Source: an uncultured Eubacterium sp.
Lineage (GTDB): Bacteria; Bacillota; Clostridia; Oscillospirales; Acutalibacteraceae
NCBI GenBank assembly: GCA_902462495.1
Contig: CABQCC010000027.1
Coordinates: forward strand, 1-17,932
Length of the DNA stretch: 17,932 nucleotides
Direction of reading: 5' to 3'
Shown: positions 1-6,003 of the stretch, one piece after another
Layout: each line of letters starts with the position of its first letter
Position numbering within the stretch: the stretch's first letter is position 1
Translations under genes and position numbers: made by a program
The notes under the pieces: model-generated
The model's database searches: none
What the model saw: the letters and a program-made list of their open reading frames with translations, nothing else
What the model was told of the DNA's origin: nothing

Positions 1-531
1 GACAAGGTCGCAGTTGTGCATATGCTGTGCAAAATAGTCTGCATCGTGGAAGTGGATGAGTCCGTTTTCGTGAGCCTCAACAATATCCTCCGGAAGCAAA
101 ATTCTCTTTGTAATATCCTTTGAAACCTCGCCTGCCATATAATCACGCTGAACCGAGTTGACAGTTGGGTTTTTGTTTGAATTTTCCTGTTTAACTTCTT
201 CGTTATTACATTCAATAAGGGAGAGAATTTGATTGTCGGTTGTGTTTGCCTTACGCACGAGAGAACGGGTGTAGCGATACTTAACATAACGCTTTGCAAC
301 CTCAAATGCACCCTGTGCCATAATCTGATCTTCAACTATATCCTGTATTTCCTCTACCGAGAGAGCACGATTTGCCTTGCCGATTTTGAACTCAACGAAT
401 TCTGCAATGTCGTTGATTTGACCTTGAGTAAGTTCTTTTCTTTCACAGGCAGCATTCGCCTTTGATACTGCGATAACGATTTTGTTAAGGTCAAACTTGG
501 CTTCCGAGCCGTTTCTCTTAATAATATTCAT
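1..531 (-). CDS. nrdD: Anaerobic ribonucleoside-triphosphate reductase, N-terminal part (runs off left edge)
   Basis: The 177 visible codons encode the N-terminus of class III (glycyl-radical) ribonucleotide reductase, which makes dNTPs from NTPs without oxygen in the cytoplasm. Residues 1 to about 90 (MNIIKRNGSEAKFDLNKIV...) form an ATP-cone, the allosteric domain that senses ATP/dATP. From about residue 125 the start of the catalytic barrel is visible, with the family-typical run ENGLIHFHDADYFAQHMHNC. The catalytic core and C-terminal glycyl-radical site lie outside the window, so intactness cannot be judged. The ATG at 531-529 follows an AGGGGAAAG Shine-Dalgarno at a normal distance. A strong promoter and an NrdR box lie upstream. 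Its activase gene nrdG is about 7 kb away, not adjacent on the upstream side. Confidence 0.95.
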   Translation of the reverse strand, partial: MNIIKRNGSEAKFDLNKIVIAVSKANAACERKELTQGQINDIAEFVEFKIGKANRALSVEEIQDIVEDQIMAQGAFEVAKRYVKYRYTRSLVRKANTTDNQILSLIECNNEEVKQENSNKNPTVNSVQRDYMAGEVSKDITKRILLPEDIVEAHENGLIHFHDADYFAQHMHNCDLV

Positions 532-565
532 TATTCTTTCCCCTTTCAAATAACTTAAACCGAGT

Positions 566-581
566 GTTACAAAGCTGTAAC
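566..581. promoter_or_regulatory. Palindrome in the nrdD 5' leader
   Basis: GTTACA-AAGC-TGTAAC is a perfect 6-bp inverted repeat with a 4-nt centre. It lies just downstream of the predicted nrdD transcription start and upstream of the ribosome binding site. It could be an operator or a small leader hairpin; no U-run follows, so it is not a terminator. The regulator, if any, is not identifiable here. Confidence 0.4.
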
Positions 582-602
582 CTTTGATGTGTGACCTTTA
601 TC

Positions 603-631
603 ATAATAACAAAATACTGTGGATATGTCAA
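603..631 (-). promoter_or_regulatory. Promoter of nrdD (SigA type)
   Basis: On the minus strand, TTGACA (631-626) and TATTAT (608-603) are separated by exactly 17 bp, which is nearly consensus for the housekeeping sigma factor. The predicted transcription start is near 596, giving an nrdD leader of about 65 nt. Confidence 0.85.
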
Positions 632-648
632 TAGAATTTAAGCAAAAA

Positions 649-664
649 ATACAATATATTGTGC
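649..664. promoter_or_regulatory. NrdR box upstream of nrdD
   Basis: ATACAATATATTGTGC matches the known NrdR consensus (acaCwAtATaTwGtgt) at 14 of 16 positions, including the whole central palindrome ACAATATATTGT. NrdR is the ATP-cone repressor of ribonucleotide reductase genes and normally binds two boxes spaced by whole helical turns. A weaker match (11 of 16) lies at 690-705, 41 bp away (about four turns). Both sites are upstream of the -35 element. The strong site is convincing; the second is tentative. Confidence 0.75.
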
Positions 665-823
665 CCAAAACTGAAATTGTAACAAATTTATACGAAATGT
701 TGTTTTGCAATTTTTCGCAAACACGCAGTATTACGCACAAAACGAAAAACCGCCCGACAAGGAAATATTACAATTTGTAAACAGCGTTAAATATTTGTCA
801 ATTCGGCATTAACTTCTTGCCAC

Positions 824-852
824 TTGAAAAATATTATAAATTGTTTTAATAT
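824..852 (+). promoter_or_regulatory. Probable promoter of the two-component operon
   Basis: TTGAAA (824-829) and TAATAT (847-852) are 17 bp apart. This would start transcription near 859, leaving a very short leader before the GAGG ribosome binding site at 861. The region is AT-rich and other -10-like hexamers occur (TATAAT at 852-857 lacks a good -35), so the exact start is uncertain. Confidence 0.45.
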
Positions 853-871
853 ATAATACAGAGGTATTTGT

Positions 872-2368
872 ATGAACAAGTTTAAAAATCTGAAAATTAC
901 CACAAGAGTATCAATAGCAACTCTTGCGAGCATTGCCACCTCGGTGATTATGATAATTGCCGTTATCATCGTCTTTCGCTCCCTGCTTCCGGATATTTAC
1001 GGAATATCGAGAGTTGACTCGAACAAATATTCCACAATCAATCAGTTGCAATGGGCGCAAACCATCAACAGCATAAACCGTGAACTTGCCGACAACGACA
1101 CCGATGACAAAATTAAAAAAAACCTTAAAGGCATCACAAAGTCAATATCAGAGCTTGGCTCAGAAATATATATTGCAAAAAACGGCAAAAAATATTTTGC
1201 CAACATCGAAAAGGCAGAAATCGATGCTCACGCCAATGCGATTATGGACACCGACGGAAAGCGGAATATGTATTATTTCGGCAAAGACGGCTTAATAATA
1301 AAATCTCACCTGAAATCCGAAAACAATCATTTCACAATCAAAATAGTCAACCCGAACTTTTCGGTTGATGACGCATCGCAAAGAAGCTCGTTGAAAGATT
1401 TCAAAGCTATTTTCACGGGCAGAAGCGGTTTTATGGTGTTTATGGCACTTGCAATCATCATTATGTCCAACCTCATTATGTCTGTGATAACATCGCAAAC
1501 AATCACCGTGCCTATCAAAAAGCTGTCTGATGGTGCAAACGAAATTGCAGGCGGTAACCTTAACTATCATATTGAATACGACTCGACCAACGAAATCGGC
1601 ACAACCGTTAAATCAATCAACGATATGACCGACAAGCTGAAAGCCTCTATCGAAACACAGACCGAAATGGCACGGTCACGAAAAGAGATGACTGCCGGAA
1701 TTGCGCACGACTTGCGAACACCGCTGACATCAATCAAGGGATATGTTGAGGGGCTTCGTGACGGAATTGCAAACACTCCCGAAAAGCAGGAAAAATATCT
1801 GCAAACGATATACTCCTCTGCGCTTGATATGGAAAAATTGCTTGATGAACTTTTGACCCTTTCAAAGCTTGAATCGGGTTCAACACAGCTTGAAACAATC
1901 AAAATCGACATAAATGATTACATCATCGAATACCTTGTGGAAAAGCATCGCAAGGTTGACGCAAGCCGTATCACTCTCACATACGCAGGGCCGAACATCA
2001 AGCAAAAAGCATATGTTATGCTCGACCCAAACAGATTTTCAAGAGTGCTCAACAACATCATTTCAAACTCGTTGAAATATTCTTCAAGTGCAAGAAAACT
2101 CGTTGTCAGCATCAGCCTTGAAATCTACGACAAATCGGTTATTATCGCTATATCCGACAACGGTATCGGCATTACAGACGAAAACCTGAAGCATATATTT
2201 GAAACATTTTATCGTGCCGACCAAGCAAGAACAAGGGTCCATGACGGCTCAGGATTGGGACTTGCGGTGTGCAAAGAAATTGTTGAACTTCACAACGGTC
2301 ACATCTGGGCAACGAGCAAAGAGGGCAGCGGCACAACAATTATGATTTCACTCAACCGAGAGGCTTGA
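872..2368 (+). CDS. Membrane sensor histidine kinase (HAMP-HisKA-HATPase)
   Basis: A 498-residue sensor kinase. A first membrane segment (about residues 14-36) and a second (about 187-209) enclose a roughly 150-residue extracytoplasmic sensor region that I cannot assign to a named fold. A HAMP linker follows (about 210-262). The HisKA phosphoacceptor motif is GIAHDLRTPLTS with His279. The ATPase domain shows the N box (about 391-404, RVLNN..SNSLKYS), G1 DNGIGI (429-434), F box FETFYR (443-448) and G2 GSGLGLA (459-465). All catalytic motifs are intact, so it should be active. The ATG is preceded by GAGG at 7 nt. The response regulator gene starts 25 bp after its stop, so the two form one operon, with the kinase first, the reverse of the usual order. 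The stimulus is unknown; the neighbouring cstA is convergent and offers only weak context. Confidence 0.93.
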   Translation: MNKFKNLKITTRVSIATLASIATSVIMIIAVIIVFRSLLPDIYGISRVDSNKYSTINQLQWAQTINSINRELADNDTDDKIKKNLKGITKSISELGSEIYIAKNGKKYFANIEKAEIDAHANAIMDTDGKRNMYYFGKDGLIIKSHLKSENNHFTIKIVNPNFSVDDASQRSSLKDFKAIFTGRSGFMVFMALAIIIMSNLIMSVITSQTITVPIKKLSDGANEIAGGNLNYHIEYDSTNEIGTTVKSINDMTDKLKASIETQTEMARSRKEMTAGIAHDLRTPLTSIKGYVEGLRDGIANTPEKQEKYLQTIYSSALDMEKLLDELLTLSKLESGSTQLETIKIDINDYIIEYLVEKHRKVDASRITLTYAGPNIKQKAYVMLDPNRFSRVLNNIISNSLKYSSSARKLVVSISLEIYDKSVIIAISDNGIGITDENLKHIFETFYRADQARTRVHDGSGLGLAVCKEIVELHNGHIWATSKEGSGTTIMISLNREA

Positions 2369-2393
2369 CGAAAAACACACGGAGGACAAACCG

Positions 2394-3086
2394 ATGAACA
2401 AAAAAATATTAATCATAGAAGATGACGAAAACATCACTTGCCTTGAAAAGGACTATCTTGAAGCACACGGATTTGAAGTGCTTTGTGCAAATGACGGCTT
2501 AAAGGGGCTTGAAATAGCACAAAGAGTCAATGTTGCACTTGTGCTTTTGGATGTCATGCTTCCGTCACTCAACGGACTTGAGGTTTGCAAAAAAATCAGA
2601 GAATTCAGCAACATACCGATTCTTCTTGTCAGCGCAAAAAAAGATGAATTCGACAAAATCAACGGACTCGGATTCGGTGCAGACGATTATATCGTAAAGC
2701 CGTTCAGCCCGTCGGAACTTGTTGCAAGGGTTATCGCCCACCTCAACAGATACGAAAGGCTGACAAACACCGACCTGAAAGACTCGTCTGTCATTAAAAT
2801 TGACAATTTGAAAATCGACAAAAAATCTCGCCGAATTTTCTTTCACGACACCGAAATCACCTTTACAAACAAGGAATTTGACCTCCTTGCAACCTTGGCA
2901 GAAAACCCCGACACAGTTTTCACAAAGGAGGATCTCCTCAGCCAAATTTGGAACTACGATTCTATGGGCGACACCTCAACCGTCACCGTGCACATAAACA
3001 GAGTAAGAGAAAAGCTGTTTGCCGTTGACAACAATATGGAACTCATCAACACGGTTTGGGGTAAGGGTTACCGCTTCAACAAATAA
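2394..3086 (+). CDS. OmpR/PhoB-family response regulator
   Basis: A 230-residue DNA-binding response regulator, partner of the kinase just upstream. The receiver domain (1 to about 120) has the acidic pair D10/D11, the phosphoacceptor D53 in VLLDVMLPSLNG, S80 in the switch position and K102 in VKPFSP. The C-terminal winged-helix domain (about 135-230) has the OmpR/PhoB pattern TNKEFDLLATLAENP, the recognition-helix region TVTVHINRVREK, and the usual ending WGKGYRF. All key residues are present and the length is normal. The start is supported by GGAGG at 2381-2385. It is followed by a dispersed repeat and a strong terminator. Its target genes cannot be read from this window. Confidence 0.95.
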   Translation: MNKKILIIEDDENITCLEKDYLEAHGFEVLCANDGLKGLEIAQRVNVALVLLDVMLPSLNGLEVCKKIREFSNIPILLVSAKKDEFDKINGLGFGADDYIVKPFSPSELVARVIAHLNRYERLTNTDLKDSSVIKIDNLKIDKKSRRIFFHDTEITFTNKEFDLLATLAENPDTVFTKEDLLSQIWNYDSMGDTSTVTVHINRVREKLFAVDNNMELINTVWGKGYRFNK

Positions 3087-3090
3087 AAAA

Positions 3091-3173
3091 GACTGTCGAT
3101 AAAGCTCCTGAAACACGCCAAAATATAGTCAACCGAATTATGCCTCACATTAATGTAAGCGTAGGTGGCAACA
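3091..3173 (+). repeat. Dispersed structured repeat, copy A (short form)
   Basis: Starts GACTGTCGATAAAGC five bases after the response regulator stop codon and ends TAGGTGGCAACA. Its first 55 positions align with copy B at 17789 with about 48 identities and one gap, and the last 10 bases (AGGTGGCAAC) recur at the end of copy B. Between these arms copy A has only a short insert containing the palindrome ACATTAATGT, while copy B has about 75 bases of hairpins. The arms can close a stem through TGCC/GGCA. Same orientation as copy B. No coding potential is apparent; the family is not one I can name. Confidence 0.75.
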
Positions 3174-3195
3174 CAAAATGTTGACGGTAAATTTT

Positions 3196-3230
3196 AAAAA
3201 AGCTGTAAGTATCAAACTTACAGCTTTTTT
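3196..3230. terminator. Bidirectional terminator between the two-component operon and cstA
   Basis: A perfect 15-bp stem (3196-3210 with 3216-3230, core AGCTGTAAGT/ACTTACAGCT) with a 5-nt loop ATCAA. It has A6 on the left and T6 on the right, so it can stop both the plus-strand response regulator transcript and the minus-strand cstA transcript. Confidence 0.9.
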
Positions 3231-3245
3231 GGCGTTTTCCGTTTT

Positions 3246-3284
3246 TTGCGAACAAGCGGTACCATCGTACAGCAAAGTTCGCAA
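3246..3284. other. Hairpin downstream of cstA, function unknown
   Basis: TTGCGAAC (3246-3253) pairs perfectly with GTTCGCAA (3277-3284), and GTAC-CATC-GTAC lies in the loop. No U-run follows on either strand, so it is not an ordinary intrinsic terminator. It sits in the 3' untranslated region of cstA and may be part of a larger repeat-rich spacer with copy A, or an mRNA 3'-end stabiliser. Confidence 0.4.
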
Positions 3285-3307
3285 GAAAACGAAATTCAGA
3301 AACTTTC

Positions 3308-5029
3308 TCAACAGCCTTTGACTTCTTCAACTGCTTCCGTCTTTTCTTCAACCTCGCTGTTTTTCTTGCTGTTAACATAACTCTTGAACGAGTTAATTAC
3401 AATGATAATGGCAAGCACGATAAGAAGAACCGCAACAACAAGCTGAATTACACTTGCAAAAACATCTGTGCCTGCGGCAAGAGATTTAACAAGACCGATT
3501 ACACGCTGAACAAGGGCGGTGAATGTTACGCAAAGCATAATAATCATCGGAGGAAACAGCATCTTGTTGCTTCTGCCTGTTACCTTGAGGAATACGCAAA
3601 GTGTGATGAGAACAAGCGCACTCAAAAGTTGGTTTGCAGAACCGAAAAGCGGCCAAATTGTTTGGTAGCCGATTTTTGTGAGAACGAATCCGCAAAGAAG
3701 TGTGACGATTGTTGAAAAATATGTATTGCAAACAACCTTTCTCCAAGGCTTTGCGTGTTCCATATCGTCAACACTGAAGAATTCCTGAAAACACATTCTG
3801 CCGATACGGGCAACGGCATCAAGTGTTGTAAGAGCAAGAGCAGATACGCACATTGTCATAAATACTGTTGATAAGTGAACGGAAAGTCCCATTTTTTCAA
3901 AGAAACCTGCAACGCCCGATGAAAAGATTTGGAAAGGAGTGCCCTCGGCAGGAACACCGTTTTTAGCGGCAGCGCCTGCAACGCAAAGAGCAAGAACCGC
4001 AAGTACGCTTTCAAGAATCATTGCGCCGTAGCCAACCTTGAGCATATCTTTTTCATTGGCGATTGTTTTTGATGATGTACCTGATGATACAAGTGAATGG
4101 AAGCCCGAAACCGCACCGCAGGCAACGGTTACAAACAAAATCGGGAACATTGTGCCGAGTTGTTCGTTCTTAAAGCCTGTGAACACAGGAAGATTCATTG
4201 TAGGATGACCGATTACAAGTCCCAAAGCCGCACCGACAATCATACAAACAAACATAATTGTTGTCATATAGTCACGAGGCTGTTTCATAAGCCAAATAGG
4301 AAGAATTGCGGCAAAGAAAATATAAACAAATACAACATAGCTCCATGTTGTTTTGCTGAATTCAAGCGGGAACTGCATACCTACGGCAAACGAAGCAACG
4401 ATGAACACAATGCCCAAAACAGCTTCTTTCCAACCGGATAAGTTGAACTTCTTTTGGATAAGGCCGAAGATTACGGCAAAAACCATAAACATAATCGACA
4501 CCATACCGGCTGAACCGTTAACCGAAGCATTAGCCGCAAGTTTGCCTGTCACGTCATCAAACGCATTGAAAGTACCCGATACCATATCCGCAAATACCGC
4601 AATAATCAAGAGGGAAAAGAGCCAGCAGAAAAGCAAAAAAAGTTTTCTGCCCGTTTTACCGATGTACTTTTCAATAAGCATACCCATGGATTTGCCTTGA
4701 TTTTTAACCGAAGCATAAAGTGCACCGAAGTCGGTTACCGCACCGAAGAATACACCGCCGATTAAAATCCAAAGGAGTACGGGAAGCCAACCGAACACAG
4801 CTGCCTGAATAGCGCCGGTTACAGGGCCTGCACCCGCAATTGAAGAAAATTGGTGAGAAAATACGGTCCAACCGTTTGTCGGAACATAATCCTTACCGTC
4901 ATTATATTTTACGGCAGGGGTTTCGGCTTTAGGGTCAATGCCCCATTTTTTTGCAAGATGTCTGCCGTAAAAGACATAACCTGCGCCGAGAACAACAACA
5001 GCAATCAAAACAATTACAAGCGTGTTCAT
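3308..5029 (-). CDS. cstA: CstA-family transporter (carbon starvation protein A; peptide or pyruvate uptake)
   Basis: A 573-residue polytopic inner-membrane protein with many hydrophobic segments from residue 3 onward. Family signatures are visible: YVPTNGWTVFSHQFSSIAGAGPVTGA (about 48-73, broken here: YVPTNGWTVF then SHQFSSIAGAGP), TDFGALYASVKNQGKSMG (about 99-116) and a later GFHSLVSSGTSSKTIANE block. Known relatives (E. coli CstA and BtsT) take up peptides or pyruvate; the substrate here is not determinable. It is shorter than the roughly 700-residue E. coli proteins, as is common for Gram-positive members. The C-terminus is a charged cytoplasmic tail rich in Lys/Glu. ATG at 5029-5027 follows a weak AGAAAGAAG ribosome binding site. 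It is transcribed alone behind a T-box leader, pointing to regulation by amino-acid supply, and ends at a bidirectional terminator. The symbol denotes the family. Confidence 0.9.
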   Translation of the reverse strand: MNTLVIVLIAVVVLGAGYVFYGRHLAKKWGIDPKAETPAVKYNDGKDYVPTNGWTVFSHQFSSIAGAGPVTGAIQAAVFGWLPVLLWILIGGVFFGAVTDFGALYASVKNQGKSMGMLIEKYIGKTGRKLFLLFCWLFSLLIIAVFADMVSGTFNAFDDVTGKLAANASVNGSAGMVSIMFMVFAVIFGLIQKKFNLSGWKEAVLGIVFIVASFAVGMQFPLEFSKTTWSYVVFVYIFFAAILPIWLMKQPRDYMTTIMFVCMIVGAALGLVIGHPTMNLPVFTGFKNEQLGTMFPILFVTVACGAVSGFHSLVSSGTSSKTIANEKDMLKVGYGAMILESVLAVLALCVAGAAAKNGVPAEGTPFQIFSSGVAGFFEKMGLSVHLSTVFMTMCVSALALTTLDAVARIGRMCFQEFFSVDDMEHAKPWRKVVCNTYFSTIVTLLCGFVLTKIGYQTIWPLFGSANQLLSALVLITLCVFLKVTGRSNKMLFPPMIIMLCVTFTALVQRVIGLVKSLAAGTDVFASVIQLVVAVLLIVLAIIIVINSFKSYVNSKKNSEVEEKTEAVEEVKGC

Positions 5030-5084
5030 AATTTACATCTTCTTTCTCTTTTTTTACAGTTCAAAAGCAACTTGCATTGGATAA

Positions 5085-5394
5085 CAAAAACAAAAACCTC
5101 CGCCAAAGCGAAAATCGTTTCCGATTTTCCGCAAAGGCGAAGGCATAAAATTTAGTGCTTTCGTGTTACCACTTTGCTTGCCGACAGATGTCGACCGCTC
5201 AATCACCGTCAATAAAAATAACAGTGTCTCATATAACGGTGAGTCCCGTTTTCAACTACTCGCAATCTTTCACTGAAACTGCTTGCAGGTGAGGGCAAAG
5301 CGTGCCTGTTACTGTCTTGCACAACCGACAGCTTTCTGTAAACGGTGCTACGCAAAGTCATATCCTGTTCATTGCATTTGTCTGTTTAATTTAT
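5085..5394 (-). promoter_or_regulatory. T-box riboswitch leader of cstA
   Basis: Reading the minus strand from the predicted start near 5394: a Stem I arm, then the conserved distal element AGAAAGCTGTCGGTTGTGCA...GACAG (5337-5312; stem CTGTC/GACAG), a descending arm, a small stem AACGG/CCGTT, then the T-box sequence AAAGTGGTAACACGA (5175-5161, consensus AGGGTGGNACCGCG). GCAAAG before the T-box can pair with CTTTGC, and CGAA after it with TTCG, forming the antiterminator; the same 3' segments also form the terminator at 5097-5142. T-boxes bind uncharged tRNA and then allow read-through. The UGGU bulge predicts a tRNA with discriminator A. Stem I folding (CAGG/CCTG below, GCGT/ACGC above) leaves a loop TTTGCCCTCA; CTC followed by A (5293-5291, Leu) is the best specifier candidate, with GCC (Ala) possible. 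T-box identity is firm; the amino acid is inferred. Confidence 0.88.
5091..5142 (-). terminator. Regulated terminator of the T-box leader
   Basis: On the minus strand CCTTCGCC...GGAAAATCG, a GAAA loop, and CGATTTTCG...GGCGGAGG (5142 to 5097) form a long GC-rich stem, followed by TTTTTGTTTTTGTT. It lies between the T-box sequence and the cstA start and shares its 5' strand with the antiterminator. Confidence 0.88.
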
Positions 5395-5400
5395 GGTTTT

Positions 5401-5429
5401 ATGTTAATACCAAAAAATCAATTTGTCAA
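5401..5429 (-). promoter_or_regulatory. Promoter of the T-box-cstA transcript
   Basis: Minus strand TTGACA (5429-5424), 17-bp spacer, TAACAT (5406-5401). It lies directly before the first conserved T-box elements, as expected for a leader of about 365 nt up to the cstA ATG. Confidence 0.75.
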
Positions 5430-5455
5430 ATGTTTTGTCATAATTTTGTAAGTAT

Positions 5456-5475
5456 GAACAAATTGTGATTTGTTC
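5456..5475. promoter_or_regulatory. Perfect palindrome between gtrA and the cstA promoter
   Basis: GAACAAAT-TGTG-ATTTGTTC, an 8-bp inverted repeat about 17 bases past the gtrA stop and about 27 bases upstream of the cstA -35. No T-run follows on the minus strand, so as a gtrA terminator it would be weak. An operator upstream of cstA is the alternative. Confidence 0.35.
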
Positions 5476-5491
5476 AAAAGTCGGTATTTGT

Positions 5492-5986
5492 CTATTTTTT
5501 AACCGCTGTTCCCTCTTGACCACGGAACACAACAAACTTGTCGTACAAAAATTCCGTAATCATATTGCACGCCATTGTACAACCGAGGACAATATAATTA
5601 ATCGCAGTTACATCAGCAAACTTTTCCGTAAAATGATTGCCCAAAATTGTGCTCACGGGTGTAAACACGCAGTAAAACGCAAGAACCTTGAGCATTGCAA
5701 TAGGCACATTGTTTGCCGATTTAAAGGTAAATTTTCGGTTAAAGGTAAAGTTCCAAATAACCGACATCAAAAGTGCAATGAGATACATTGGACCATACTC
5801 ATTTTGCATAATTTTTGCAAAACTGGCATTTGACGCCATCCAATTTTGAAAAACCGGAAGTTTGATAATTACCTCGCTCATAAGAGTGAAAGCCGCAACC
5901 TGAATAATACCGGCAGAAGCGGAGAACAGCGCAAATTTTACGAACTGCCAAAAACCGCCGTTGCCTTTTTCTTTCTTTTCGCTCAT
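5492..5986 (-). CDS. GtrA-family membrane protein
   Basis: A 164-residue protein with four predicted membrane segments (about 13-40, 64-82, 97-117, 128-147), the standard size and layout of GtrA. The family feature is an aromatic/NR motif after the second segment, WNFTFNRKFTF (78-88), with a related FLYDKFVVF after the fourth. GtrA proteins are thought to help move lipid-linked sugars across the membrane in cell-surface glycan synthesis or modification. The ATG at 5986 follows AAAGGA at a normal distance. It starts 17 nt after the stop of the polysaccharide pyruvyl transferase-family gene and is co-transcribed with it, which supports a glycan role. It shows little similarity by eye to the second GtrA protein at 17234 beyond family motifs. 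The exact substrate is unknown. Confidence 0.85.
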   Translation of the reverse strand: MSEKKEKGNGGFWQFVKFALFSASAGIIQVAAFTLMSEVIIKLPVFQNWMASNASFAKIMQNEYGPMYLIALLMSVIWNFTFNRKFTFKSANNVPIAMLKVLAFYCVFTPVSTILGNHFTEKFADVTAINYIVLGCTMACNMITEFLYDKFVVFRGQEGTAVKK

Positions 5987-6003
5987 ATAACCGTTCCTTT
6001 TTA

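Noticed and set aside
3145..3378. Minus-strand 77-codon open frame across the terminator and the cstA 3' end
   Set aside because: It overlaps the cstA C-terminus in another frame and runs through the hairpins and repeat; no ribosome binding site. Treated as a by-product of repeat and cstA sequence.
4097..4700. Plus-strand open frames of about 115 codons inside cstA
   Set aside because: They are antisense to a clear membrane transporter, have no domain-like composition and no Shine-Dalgarno site.
5465..5833. Plus-strand 122-codon open frame antisense to the first gtrA-like gene
   Set aside because: Antisense to a well-supported GtrA protein; composition and lack of a start signal argue against it.
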